This document shows, one piece after another, positions 25,384-33,990 of a stretch of DNA of 44,529 bases. A program made the position numbers and the translations under genes. This DNA is from Candidatus Parabacteroides intestinigallinarum. GTDB lineage: Bacteria; Bacteroidota; Bacteroidia; Bacteroidales; Tannerellaceae. The notes beneath the pieces were generated by a model that was not told the origin of the DNA, searched no databases, and worked only from the letters and a program-made list of their open reading frames with translations. Each line of letters opens with the position of its first letter. Position 1 is the first letter of the stretch. The stretch covers positions 1 through 44,529 of the forward strand of contig DXEN01000022.1 of NCBI GenBank assembly GCA_019114945.1, read 5' to 3'.

Positions 25384-25477
25384 ACATATTTCGTTAAAAT
25401 GGCAAGTACTTTCTCGCATTTATCTGGAAAATTAGTTGCAAATCAACCGGATAAGCGGGAATCGCCGCCTCGCGGCG

Positions 25478-26824
25478 TCAAGCCAGGGAGGCGGCGATGA
25501 ACATATAGATCATCATCCCGATAATGTCGTTGGTGATGGTGATGAAAGGCCCCGTGGCCAGCGCCGGGTCGATCTTCATCCGGTCCAGCGTCATCGGCAC
25601 CAACGTCCCGAAGACACTGGCGAACATCACGACCGCGAACAGGCTCAGCGACACGGAGGCGGTGATGGCCCGGTCGCCCAGCAAGAAGAAGTTGCAGGCG
25701 AATACCACCAGGCTGATGATGCTCGCGTTGATGAGCGACACGATGGCCTCCTTCAGGATTTGCGGCACGATTTTCCCCTCTTTCAACGTATTGTTGGCAA
25801 GGCCTTGCACCACGATGGCCGACGATTGGATGCCGACGTTCCCGCCCGTTCCGCCGATGAGCGGGATGAACAGCGCCATCTTCGGGTTCATGGCCAGGTT
25901 GCTCTCGAAACCTCCCAGGATAAAGGCGTTGGCCAATCCGCCGATCATGCCGATGAGCAACCAAGGCAAGCGGGCCGCCGTCTGGGTGAAGACGTTATCG
26001 GAGGTCTCCACGTCCTGCGAGATACCGGAAGCCAACTGGTAGTCGCGCTCGTGCTGCTCGCGCACCTCGTCCATCACGTCGTCGATCGTGATGCGCCCTA
26101 CCAGCCGGCCGATGCTGTCCACCACGGGCAGGGCCACCAGGTCGTACTTCTCGATCGTCTCCGTCACCTCCTCGATGCTATCGCTATCGCGCACGGATAT
26201 CGGGTCTTTCTTCATCACGTGCTTGATTTTCGACACGGAAGGGTTCGTGATCAGCTTCTTCAGGGGCAACACCCCTTTCAGGCGCTCGTCGTCGTCCACC
26301 ACGTACACGTAATAGATCTCGTCCATCTCCTCCGCCTGCTTGCGCATCTCGTCGATGCATTTCGGCATACTCCAATTCTCGTTCACGGTAATCATCTCGG
26401 TACCCATCAAACCACCGGCCGTGTCCTCGTCGTATTTCAGCAAGTCGACGATATCGCCCGCCTGCTCCACGTCCTCGATGTGCGAGAGGATCTCCTCCTG
26501 CGTGTCCTCGTCCAACTCTCGCATCAAGTCGACGGCGTCGTCGGTCTCCATGTTGTCGACGAAGCGCTTGGCGATCAACTCGTTGGGGAGTTCCTTCAAC
26601 AGCTTGTGCCGGTCCTCCTCGTCCAGCTCCATCAACACGTCCGCCGCCTTCTCGCCATCCATCAGCAGGTAGAGGTAGATGGCCTCCCGCAAGCTCAGCT
26701 CTTGATACAGCTCCGCGATATCGGCCGGATACAGGTCTTGCAGGATCTCCCGCGCCTTCGCGTCGTCCTTATCCGCGATAATCTTCTTCAGGTTATCGAT
26801 ATATTCTTTCGTCAGTTCGATCAT
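25478..26824 (-). CDS. mgtE: Magnesium transporter MgtE
   Basis: 448 residues from the ATG at 26824; an in-frame ATG two codons upstream (26830) is equally possible. The cytosolic MgtE N-domain (about 15-125) with acidic helices is followed by paired CBS domains (about 135-255, ending GRLVGRITIDDVMDEV) and five membrane helices (about 285-448). The first of these holds the family motif RLPWLLIGMIGGL and a later loop has PLIGGTGGNVGIQSSAIVV. MgtE is a Mg2+-gated Mg2+ channel whose cytosolic domains close the pore at high Mg2+. It lies 20 nt after rsmA on the same strand, leaving no room for a Mg riboswitch. Confidence 0.96.
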   Translation of the reverse strand: MIELTKEYIDNLKKIIADKDDAKAREILQDLYPADIAELYQELSLREAIYLYLLMDGEKAADVLMELDEEDRHKLLKELPNELIAKRFVDNMETDDAVDLMRELDEDTQEEILSHIEDVEQAGDIVDLLKYDEDTAGGLMGTEMITVNENWSMPKCIDEMRKQAEEMDEIYYVYVVDDDERLKGVLPLKKLITNPSVSKIKHVMKKDPISVRDSDSIEEVTETIEKYDLVALPVVDSIGRLVGRITIDDVMDEVREQHERDYQLASGISQDVETSDNVFTQTAARLPWLLIGMIGGLANAFILGGFESNLAMNPKMALFIPLIGGTGGNVGIQSSAIVVQGLANNTLKEGKIVPQILKEAIVSLINASIISLVVFACNFFLLGDRAITASVSLSLFAVVMFASVFGTLVPMTLDRMKIDPALATGPFITITNDIIGMMIYMFIAASLA

Positions 26825-26844
26825 GGGCATCCAGTTTTAATCCA

Positions 26845-27639
26845 TCAAACACGCTTGGCGCCCGCCGCGAAATCCTCGCAAATCCGGGTCAGCTCCACGA
26901 ATTGCTCCACGGAGAGTTGCTCCGGACGCTTGTCGAATACGGGCAAGCCATAATCCGGGAAATCTTTTCCCAGCAGAGGCCTCATCGAGTTGCGCAAGGT
27001 CTTCCTGCGCTGGTTGAACGAGGTCTTCACGACGGTCTTGAACAAGCGCTCGTCGCATCCCAGCTCCCGCCGGTCGTTACGGGTCATCCGCAAGACGGCG
27101 CTTTTCACCTTGGGAGGCGGGTCGAACACCTCCTCGCCCACCGTAAACAGATACTCGATATCGTACCACGCCTGCAACAGCACGCTCAAGATGCCGTACG
27201 TCTTGCTGCCCGGCCCGGCGGCCAGGCGCTCCGCCACCTCCTTCTGCAACATGCCCGAGCAACAAGGAACGCGGTCCTTATAGTCGAGCACCTTGAAGAA
27301 TATCTGGCTGGATATATTATAAGGATAGTTGCCAATCACGCAAAACTCGCCGGGGAATATCCGGCCCAAATCGAGTCTCAGGAAGTCTTCCGCGAGGATG
27401 CGTCCCTCCAACTCCGGGAAATGCCGGCGCAGGAAATCCACCGACTCCCCGTCCAGCTCGACCACCGTCAGGTCGTGCCCCGCCTCCAGCAAGAAGCGCG
27501 TGAGCACGCCCATGCCCGGACCAATCTCCAAGACGGGCAACGCTTTATAATCCTCCAGCGTATCCGCGATTCGCCGCGCTATTCGCAGATCTTTCAGGAA
27601 ATGTTGTCCTAATGCTTTTTTGGGCTTAACTAATCTCAT
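26845..27639 (-). CDS. rsmA: 16S rRNA dimethyladenosine transferase
   Basis: 264 residues. It starts with the family signature KKALGQHFLKD, then the SAM-binding EIGPGMGVLT (about 38-47), an acidic strand end VVELD and the target-adenine motif NYPYNIS in place of the common NIPYxIS. RsmA (KsgA) dimethylates two adjacent adenines in helix 45 of 16S rRNA late in 30S assembly. It is the first gene of an rsmA-mgtE unit, read from a -7 box that overlaps the promoter of the divergent flippase gene. Confidence 0.96.
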   Translation of the reverse strand: MRLVKPKKALGQHFLKDLRIARRIADTLEDYKALPVLEIGPGMGVLTRFLLEAGHDLTVVELDGESVDFLRRHFPELEGRILAEDFLRLDLGRIFPGEFCVIGNYPYNISSQIFFKVLDYKDRVPCCSGMLQKEVAERLAAGPGSKTYGILSVLLQAWYDIEYLFTVGEEVFDPPPKVKSAVLRMTRNDRRELGCDERLFKTVVKTSFNQRRKTLRNSMRPLLGKDFPDYGLPVFDKRPEQLSVEQFVELTRICEDFAAGAKRV

Positions 27640-27680
27640 CCACTTTCTGGTGTAATGTGTTTGTATTTAAATATTATGCG

Positions 27681-27688
27681 TATCTTCG
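27681..27688 (+). promoter_or_regulatory. -7 box of the flippase-like gene
   Basis: TATCTTCG on the + strand predicts a start near 27695 and a leader of about 40 nt. It lies inside the predicted rsmA transcript, on the opposite strand from the rsmA box. Confidence 0.6.
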
Positions 27689-27696
27689 CGGACGCA

Positions 27697-27704
27697 CAAA
27701 AGTA
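27697..27704 (-). promoter_or_regulatory. -7 box of rsmA-mgtE
   Basis: The minus strand reads TACTTTTG, an exact match, with a predicted start near 27690. It is only 8 bp from the opposite-facing box at 27681-27688. Confidence 0.6.
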
Positions 27705-27734
27705 CAATAAATAATTTAAAGTACCCCCTATATA

Positions 27735-28727
27735 ATGGATTTTAAGAGCATTCTACGTACGTTTCTGAAGATCGTCCTGCCTCTGGCCTTAGGCTGTTTA
27801 CTCCTTTGGTACCTATATAGCGAGATGGATATTTCCGAGATCTGGCGGATTATCAAAGAAGGAGTCCGCTACGACATCATCTTGGTATCCTTGCTATTCG
27901 GCTTATTCGCCAACATCGTCCGCGGGCTGCGCTGGGGCTTGCTGATACGCTCCATCGGCGAGCGGGTGAAGACCAGCAACGTCGTCTACGCCGTGTTGGG
28001 CAACTATGCCGTGAATCTGGTGCTGCCCCGCGTGGGCGAGGTGTGGAGATGCGGCGTGGTCACGAAATACGACAAGATAGCGTTCACCAAGTTGCTCGGC
28101 ACCTTGGTCATCGACCGGGTGAGCGACACGATCATGGTCGGCCTGATCACCCTGATGATTTTCATCTTCAACATCGGCTTCTTCACCAACTTCTTCGCGA
28201 ACAACCCGGCGCTGCTGGAAGGATTCCAATCCATGTTCCACTCCATCTGGATTTACGTGGGCGTGATTATTTTTATCGTCGGGATTTGGATTGTATTTAC
28301 TTATATGAGTAACTTTACGCTGGTGCAGAAAGTGAAGGGCATGCTGAAGAATATCTGGGCGGGCATGAAGAGCGTCTGGCTCCTGGAGCACAAGACCCGC
28401 TTCCTGATCGAAACTCTCCTGATCTGGGGCGGATACTTCTGCTATTTCTACATCACGTTCTACGCTTTCGATTTCACCAAGGACCTGGGTGTCGTAGTGG
28501 GCCTGATCGCTTTCACGATGAGTAGTATCGGCGTGGCGGTGCCCGTTCAAGGTGGCATCGGGCCGTGGCACTTCATGGTAATAGCCACCTTGGTGTGCTT
28601 CGGCGTGAACGAGAACGACGCGGCGGCTTTCGCCTTGGTCGTCCACACGGTACAAACCATCTGGACCGGGCTGTGCGGATTGTTCGCCATCGTGGCCTTG
28701 CCGGTGAATAACAGAGAAAACTCATAA
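27735..28727 (+). CDS. Lysylphosphatidylglycerol synthase TM-region/UPF0104 membrane protein
   Basis: 330 residues with about eight membrane helices. The motifs RGLRWGLLIRSIG, NLVLPRVGEVWRCGVV and PVQGGIGPWHFM are characteristic of the UPF0104/AglD-type family, which shares the membrane domain of lysyl-PG synthases without their aminoacyl-transferase domain. Flippase or lipid-carrier handling roles are proposed for relatives; the substrate here is unknown. The adjacent divergent gene is rsmA, and the downstream pepD gene follows after 18 nt and is probably cotranscribed. Confidence 0.9.
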   Translation: MDFKSILRTFLKIVLPLALGCLLLWYLYSEMDISEIWRIIKEGVRYDIILVSLLFGLFANIVRGLRWGLLIRSIGERVKTSNVVYAVLGNYAVNLVLPRVGEVWRCGVVTKYDKIAFTKLLGTLVIDRVSDTIMVGLITLMIFIFNIGFFTNFFANNPALLEGFQSMFHSIWIYVGVIIFIVGIWIVFTYMSNFTLVQKVKGMLKNIWAGMKSVWLLEHKTRFLIETLLIWGGYFCYFYITFYAFDFTKDLGVVVGLIAFTMSSIGVAVPVQGGIGPWHFMVIATLVCFGVNENDAAAFALVVHTVQTIWTGLCGLFAIVALPVNNRENS

Positions 28728-28745
28728 ACTTAAAACATAACAGCT

Positions 28746-30200
28746 ATGTCAGCAGAAATCAAAGATCTCTCTCCGAAACATGTATGGGGTTATTTTTATG
28801 AACTTACGCGAATCCCCCGTCCCACCGGCCACATGGAGGCCGTCACCCGTTTCATGACCGCTTTTGGCGAAGGGCTGGGCTTAGAGACCCTACAAGACGA
28901 GGTAGGGAACGTGTTAATCCGCAAACCGGCCACCCCCGGCATGGAGGGACGCAAGACCGTGACGCTCCAAGCGCACTTGGACATGGTTCCGCAAAAGAAC
29001 GCCTCCACGCGACATGATTTTGAGAAAGATCCGATCGACGCTTACATAGATGGCGAATGGGTCACGGCCCGCGATACGACACTGGGCGCCGACGATGGCA
29101 TGGGCGTGGCGCTGGCGATGGCCGTGCTGGCCGATAAGAGCCTGAGGCACGGACCGATCGAGGCGCTGTTCACGATCGACGAGGAGCAGGCCATGGACGG
29201 GGCGTTCGGGCTGAAGCCCAACTTCCTGAAAGGCGACATCCTGCTGAATTGCGACTCCGAGAAGGAAGGCGAGCTCTTCGTGGGCTGCGCCGGCGGGGCG
29301 GACATGAATATCTCGTTCCAATTCAAGGAAGACACCTACATCCCGGAAGGCGACGTGGCGGTAAAGGTAAGCCTGACCGGCCTGAAGGGCGGCCATTCCG
29401 GCGTGGACATCCATTTAGGACGGGCGAACGCGAACAAGCTGATGTTCCGTTTCCTGAAAGAAGCCGTACGGGATTACGGCGCCCGGTTAGCGTCCGTGGA
29501 GGGCGGTTCCCTACGCAACGCCATCCCGCGGGAAGCTTTCGCGGTAGTAACCATCCCGGGCGATAACGTCGAGGCTTTGTGGGAGTTAGTGGCCGATTAT
29601 CAAGATACGTTCCGCGAGGAATATAAAGGCATCGAGGAAGGAATCCATTTCACGGCGGAGATGGCCGAGCTACCCGCCACCTTGATCCCCGAGGAGATCC
29701 AAGACGATTTCATCAACGCGATAGAAGGATGCCAGAATGGCGTCATCAGTATGTTGCACGATTTCCCGGGCACGGTAGAATCATCCTCCAACCTGGCGGT
29801 CGTGCGGACGTCCAACGAGTTGATTGAGATCTCTATCTTGGTGCGCAGCTCCTCGGAGTCCCGCAAATACGCGATCTGCTCCAGCCTGGAGAGTATTTTC
29901 GCGTTGGCCGGGGCGAAAGTGGAGGAAACGGGAGGTTACAACGGTTGGCAACCCGATATCGACTCGCCCATCCTGCGCCTGGCACGTACTACCTATAAAG
30001 ATATATTCGGCAAGGAGCCGGAAGTGAAAGTGATGCACGCCGGCCTGGAATGCGGAATCATCCAAGGCGCCTATCCGAAAATGGATATGATCTCCATCGG
30101 CCCGGACCTGGAGCATCCCCATTCGCCGGACGAGCGGGTGAATATCCAATCCGTGGAGAAGGTCTGGAAATTTATCACGACTACCTTGGAACGGCTCTAA
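28746..30200 (+). CDS. pepD: Cytosol nonspecific dipeptidase (aminoacyl-histidine dipeptidase), M20 family
   Basis: 484 residues, the expected length for PepD. Metal ligands and catalytic residues of the M20C family are visible: His77 and Asp79 (QAHLDMVPQK), Asp116 (GADDGMGVA), and the general base/ligand pair Glu146-Glu147 (TIDEEQAMDGA). The mid-protein lid domain has GLKGGHSGVDIH, and a late His serves in SIGPDLEHPHSP. It cleaves a broad range of dipeptides including carnosine-like ones in the cytosol. No signal peptide. The gene is followed after 14 nt by a 22-bp repeat array. Confidence 0.96.
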   Translation: MSAEIKDLSPKHVWGYFYELTRIPRPTGHMEAVTRFMTAFGEGLGLETLQDEVGNVLIRKPATPGMEGRKTVTLQAHLDMVPQKNASTRHDFEKDPIDAYIDGEWVTARDTTLGADDGMGVALAMAVLADKSLRHGPIEALFTIDEEQAMDGAFGLKPNFLKGDILLNCDSEKEGELFVGCAGGADMNISFQFKEDTYIPEGDVAVKVSLTGLKGGHSGVDIHLGRANANKLMFRFLKEAVRDYGARLASVEGGSLRNAIPREAFAVVTIPGDNVEALWELVADYQDTFREEYKGIEEGIHFTAEMAELPATLIPEEIQDDFINAIEGCQNGVISMLHDFPGTVESSSNLAVVRTSNELIEISILVRSSSESRKYAICSSLESIFALAGAKVEETGGYNGWQPDIDSPILRLARTTYKDIFGKEPEVKVMHAGLECGIIQGAYPKMDMISIGPDLEHPHSPDERVNIQSVEKVWKFITTTLERL

Positions 30201-30214
30201 ATCGAGACACTTCG

Positions 30215-30310
30215 TTTCATCCGGATGAAACTATATTTTCTTCCGGATGAAACTATATTTTCCTTCGAATGAAACTATCTTTTCTCCCGAAGGAAATGAA
30301 ACTCCTTTTT
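30215..30310 (+). repeat. 22-bp tandem repeat array, three full units plus a partial unit
   Basis: Units start at 30221, 30243 and 30265 (about CCGGATGAAACTATATTTTC), with a degraded fourth from 30287. The left end is an exact 16-bp palindrome TTTCATCCGGATGAAA at 30215-30230. The array lies 14 nt after the pepD stop and just before the promoter of the HU/SPOR gene. Confidence 0.8.
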
Positions 30311-30335
30311 TCATTGCCATTCCGAGAAAGATGCT

Positions 30336-30343
30336 TACCTTTG
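30336..30343 (+). promoter_or_regulatory. -7 box of HU/SPOR gene
   Basis: TACCTTTG matches the consensus exactly and ends 4 nt before the ATG at 30348, so the predicted transcript has essentially no leader. Confidence 0.65.
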
Positions 30344-30347
30344 CTTT

Positions 30348-31391
30348 ATGATGAGATTGACTACACATATCGAGCGATTGCTATTGACGAACGATTGCGT
30401 GATCGTGCCGGGATTCGGAGGCTTCGTGTCGCGTACGATACCGGAGGCGAAGGAGGAGGAAGCCCATCGCTTCCGTCCGGTACGGAAGGAAATCGTGTTC
30501 AACGGGACGTTACGGCATACGGACGGATTGCTCCCGGAATCGTATATGCGCATGTACGGGGTCGATTACCAAGAGGCGCGATTGATGATGGACGAGGATA
30601 TCGAGTCGTTGCGCGCCACCTTGGAACGCGAGAAGCGAATCACGCTGGGACGGATAGGCGCGTTTTCCGTAGGCGAGGAAGGGCAGGTCATTTTCTCGCC
30701 GGGCGACTCGGTCGTACTCAACGCGGACTCGTATGGACTGGCGACGTTCCATTTCCCCGCTTTGCACCCCTTATCGGAAGAGGAAACGCCCGACACCGGG
30801 GTACAAATCACGGGGAAGAGAGCGAGAAAAGATGTATTCTACATTCCGATCAGTCGCAAATGGGCGCGGGTAATAGCCGCCTCGGCGGCTGTTGTCGCCT
30901 TGTTTCTCCTGACATCGACTCCTATAAGAGACGTCAACCCATCCGCCTATACGGCCAGTTTCATCCCTACCGAGATGATTCATTCCCGTTTCGAGGCCCC
31001 GCTCCCACCAACCGTGGAAACGCCCGCGCCTCCCACCGCGACACCGAATGGCACGGACGCGGCCAAGCCCGCCAAGAAGGAGGAAACCGCCGAGACGGCA
31101 TCGTCGGCTCCCGCCCCTAAGCGGGAAAACAAGCCCACCGCGCGGCGAGTGGCCTCCCAACCGAAAATGTACCATATCGTCATCGCGAGCTTCCCCTCCG
31201 AGGAGCAAGCGAACGAATATGTGGCCGGAGTGGATCCATCGGTACGCGAGCAAGCCGGTATCGTGGCACGGGATGGGAAATACCGCGTATACGCACGGAA
31301 GTTCGACAATCGTACGGATGCCGAAAACTATATGGCGACATTGCGAAACGTAGCGAAATACAAAGACGCTTGGCTATTCATCAGCCGTTAA
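30348..31391 (+). CDS. HU-CCDC81 plus SPOR domain membrane protein
   Basis: 347 residues. Two tandem prokaryotic HU-CCDC81 domains occupy about 1-145: the first opens LTTHIERLLLTNDCVIVPGFG and the second holds ITLGRIGAFSVGEEGQVIF. A single membrane helix follows (about 170-187), then a Pro/Ala/Thr-rich linker (about 215-270) and a C-terminal SPOR domain (about 273-347), which binds glycan strands stripped of peptides. HU-CCDC81 domains are HU-like folds fused to envelope parts in Bacteroidetes; whether they bind DNA is unproven. The conserved N-terminus shows that the start at 30348 (or 30351) is right, even though the promoter box is only 4 nt upstream. Confidence 0.9.
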   Translation: MMRLTTHIERLLLTNDCVIVPGFGGFVSRTIPEAKEEEAHRFRPVRKEIVFNGTLRHTDGLLPESYMRMYGVDYQEARLMMDEDIESLRATLEREKRITLGRIGAFSVGEEGQVIFSPGDSVVLNADSYGLATFHFPALHPLSEEETPDTGVQITGKRARKDVFYIPISRKWARVIAASAAVVALFLLTSTPIRDVNPSAYTASFIPTEMIHSRFEAPLPPTVETPAPPTATPNGTDAAKPAKKEETAETASSAPAPKRENKPTARRVASQPKMYHIVIASFPSEEQANEYVAGVDPSVREQAGIVARDGKYRVYARKFDNRTDAENYMATLRNVAKYKDAWLFISR

Positions 31392-31432
31392 CGGATTGTG
31401 TTCTTCCCGGATCTTTATAGCTTTATATACAT

Positions 31433-33433
31433 TTGGAATTTCAGTTAGACACGGATAATAAGGAGTTTCAGGACGCTTTGCGACTGATCGCCCACACACG
31501 CCAGTCCGTTTTCCTCACGGGAAAAGCCGGGACGGGCAAATCCACCTTCTTGCGATATATCTGCAAGCACACGAAGAAGAAGCACGTAGTGCTGGCGCCT
31601 ACGGGTATCGCCGCGATCAACGCGGGAGGCGTCACGCTACATTCCTTCTTCAAATTGCCTTTCCGCCCGATGCTCCCGGACGATCCGGACCTGAGCTTAT
31701 CGCACGGCCGCATCTTCGAGTTCTTTAAGTATCCGAAGGAGAAACGGAAAATCATCACGGAGGCCGAGCTGATCATCATCGACGAGATATCGATGGTACG
31801 GGTGGATATCATCGATTGCATCGACCGCATCCTGCGGGTCTACTCGGGCAATATGCGCTTGCCATTCGGGGGAAAGCAGCTCCTGTTCGTTGGCGACGTG
31901 TTCCAGCTGGAGCCGGTCGTACCATCCGACCAGAAAGAGATTCTCAGCCTGTTCTACGCGAATCCCTTCTTCTTCTCGGCTCGCGTGTTCCAAGAGATAC
32001 ATTTGGTACCAATCGAGCTACGCAAGGTGTACCGGCAGACGGACGCGGCGTTCATCCACATCCTGGATCAAATCAGGAACAACTCCGCCCGGCAACAGGA
32101 GCTAAGCACGCTGAACGCTCGTTGTTTCCCCGATTTCGAACCGCACAACGAGGAGATGTATGTCACGTTGGCCACCCGTCGCGACCAAGTGGATTTCATC
32201 AACGAGAAAAAATTGGCGGAGCTTCCCGGCGAGGAGTTCGTATCGGTCGGAAAGATCGAAGGAGATTTCCCCGAGTCCTCCTTGCCCACCCAACTGCGCT
32301 TGTCGATCAAGGAGCAAGCGCAAGTCATCTTTATCGACAACGATCGCGACCGTCGTTGGGTAAACGGGACTATCGGGATGGTGTCGGGCATCGATAAGAA
32401 CGGTAATGTGTACGTCCTCCTGGAAAATGGCGTGGAACATCTGGTGGAACCGGCCTCGTGGCGAAATTATAAATACACGTACAACGAGAAAGAGAAAAAG
32501 ATAGAAGAAGAGGTCGTTGGCACCTTCGAGCAACTACCGCTCCGCTTAGCGTGGGCGATTACGATACACAAGAGCCAGGGATTGACCTTCAGCCGGGTGG
32601 TGGTCGACCTGACCGGAGGCGTCTTCGCCGGCGGGCAAACGTATGTGGCGTTGAGCCGATGCGCCTCCTTGGAGGGATTGGTCCTGAAAAGCAAGATATC
32701 GCCAAGGGATATTTTCGTGCGGAAAGAGATTGTCGAATTCAGCCAGCGTTTCAACGATTCGTCGCTTATCGAGCGTAGCTTGGCGGAAGGCGAGGCCGAG
32801 GCGCGGTATGTCGAGGCGGCGAGGTGCTTTAAGCGAGGCGATATGCGAGGCGCGGTGGAGGCGTTCGCCAGCGCCGTATCCAAACAAAACGAGCTGAACG
32901 AGCCCAAGACACAACGCCTACTCCGGTTGAAATTGCAGACAATCAACCGACAAAAAGAGCAAATCAAGCAATTGCGGGAAGAACTACACGCCTTGCGAGA
33001 AGCGCAAAAAGAATACGCCCACGAATACTATTTAATGGGCAATGAGTGTATCACCAAGGCGCACGACGCGAACGCCGCCATCCGTTGCTTCGACAAGGCA
33101 TTGAAATTAAACCCGAACTATCTGGAGGCTTGGGTCCGGAAAGGTGTCACCCTATTGGACATCGGCGAGGATTACGACGCGCAAGTCTGCCTCAACAAAG
33201 CGGTGAAGTTGAACCCGAAGTCGTTCAAGGCCCGTTACAACCGCGGCAAATGCCTCTTGCGGCTCAAGTATTACGAGGAAGCGATCCTGGATTTCCAGCA
33301 AGCGGTAAGTATCAAGCCTAAGCACATCGCCTCGCACGAGTATTTAGCGGAGGGATTCCGGGCAATCGGCGAGGAAGAGATGGCCCGCCGGCACCAAGAC
33401 ATCGCGGACGACTTACGCGACAACCAGCGATGA
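31433..33433 (+). CDS. PIF1-like helicase with C-terminal TPR repeats
   Basis: 666 residues. The helicase half has Walker A GKAGTGKST (30-38), APTGIAA (55-61), Walker B IIIDEIS (114-120), FVGDVFQLEP and a late QGLTFSRVVVDL segment, as in PIF1/RecD2-type superfamily 1B helicases. A predicted coiled coil (about 500-545) leads to three TPR units (about 545-650) for protein contacts. It probably unwinds DNA with 5'-3' polarity like relatives. The start is a TTG at 31433, where the family-like MEFQLDT begins and no ATG is available. A -7-like TACATTTG overlaps that codon. Confidence 0.9.
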   Translation: MEFQLDTDNKEFQDALRLIAHTRQSVFLTGKAGTGKSTFLRYICKHTKKKHVVLAPTGIAAINAGGVTLHSFFKLPFRPMLPDDPDLSLSHGRIFEFFKYPKEKRKIITEAELIIIDEISMVRVDIIDCIDRILRVYSGNMRLPFGGKQLLFVGDVFQLEPVVPSDQKEILSLFYANPFFFSARVFQEIHLVPIELRKVYRQTDAAFIHILDQIRNNSARQQELSTLNARCFPDFEPHNEEMYVTLATRRDQVDFINEKKLAELPGEEFVSVGKIEGDFPESSLPTQLRLSIKEQAQVIFIDNDRDRRWVNGTIGMVSGIDKNGNVYVLLENGVEHLVEPASWRNYKYTYNEKEKKIEEEVVGTFEQLPLRLAWAITIHKSQGLTFSRVVVDLTGGVFAGGQTYVALSRCASLEGLVLKSKISPRDIFVRKEIVEFSQRFNDSSLIERSLAEGEAEARYVEAARCFKRGDMRGAVEAFASAVSKQNELNEPKTQRLLRLKLQTINRQKEQIKQLREELHALREAQKEYAHEYYLMGNECITKAHDANAAIRCFDKALKLNPNYLEAWVRKGVTLLDIGEDYDAQVCLNKAVKLNPKSFKARYNRGKCLLRLKYYEEAILDFQQAVSIKPKHIASHEYLAEGFRAIGEEEMARRHQDIADDLRDNQR

Positions 33434-33454
33434 TATTCACGGTTTCTAACAATG

Positions 33455-33546
33455 GGCATCCTTCGTTGCTCACGATGGGCAATATAAAACACTCATCATA
33501 GGCGGTATTAGCGCCTCACGATAGGCAGTATTCCAGCGCCTCACTC
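33455..33546 (+). repeat. 23-bp tandem repeat array, four units (family A, copy 2)
   Basis: Units begin at 33455, 33478, 33501 and 33524, sharing GGCRRTATWA and CTCAYRATR with the array at 3106-3174. It lies about 20 nt after the helicase stop, between convergent genes, the same setting as copy 1. The first and last units are the most diverged. Confidence 0.8.
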
Positions 33547-33576
33547 CCACCCGTTTATACGCCCTTTGGAGCAACA

Positions 33577-33623
33577 AAAAGAGGCCGCGCCCAAAATCCA
33601 CGATTCGATACGCAACCTCTTTT
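33577..33623 (-). terminator. Terminator of the wHTH gene
   Basis: On the minus strand AAAAGAGGTTGCG pairs with CGCGGCCTCTTTT, including two G-U pairs, and TTTTTG follows. It lies about 36 nt past the stop of the wHTH gene. Confidence 0.7.
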
Positions 33624-33658
33624 CAAGATAAATAACGCAGGGCTTATCGCCCATCTAT

Positions 33659-33874
33659 TCAATAATTGAAATTCGTTCCCGGGCGAAAAGAGGGATGACT
33701 GTTCGAGTTATCGATCTCTATCTTGTTCTCCCTCGCCAACCAACCGATAGCGGACCATAAGTCCGCCTCCGAAAGAGCGGATTTCGCCCTCAACGCCTCA
33801 AAACTCCAATACTGTCCGTCTGATAAGATATTACAGATGGCTCCCGCGTTTAATCCGATCGATCCTTTTGTCAT
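33659..33874 (-). CDS. Small winged helix-turn-helix protein (DUF2582/wHTH_10-like)
   Basis: 71 residues from the ATG at 33874; a longer reading from 34063 would extend into the SDR gene and is not supported. The sequence has the order helix (NAGAICNILSDG), WSFEALRAKSALSEADLWSAIGWLARENKI and a beta wing (EIDNSN), typical of the short wHTH_10 family in Bacteroidetes. The tail HPSFRPGTNFNY is polar. Function unknown; DNA or RNA binding is likely from the fold. It is 116 nt downstream of the SDR gene on the same strand, and a terminator follows. Confidence 0.8.
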   Translation of the reverse strand: MTKGSIGLNAGAICNILSDGQYWSFEALRAKSALSEADLWSAIGWLARENKIEIDNSNSHPSFRPGTNFNY

Positions 33875-33990
33875 AATAATTCCGCTTTTATGTTTTGACT
33901 TACTGTGCTTACATAAGTATAACAGAGAAAGCCCGTTAAAAGTATGTTCCTGTCCAATAAATAAACCTAAAAGCCGAATTACCTCTTCGC

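Noticed and set aside
26825-26844. Mg2+ riboswitch ahead of mgtE
   Set aside because: Only 20 nt separate mgtE from the rsmA stop, far too short for any known Mg2+-sensing leader.
25436-26953. 505-residue ORF on the + strand opposite mgtE and rsmA
   Set aside because: It is antisense to two well-identified genes, is extremely rich in His, Leu, Arg and Asp, and spans their boundary.
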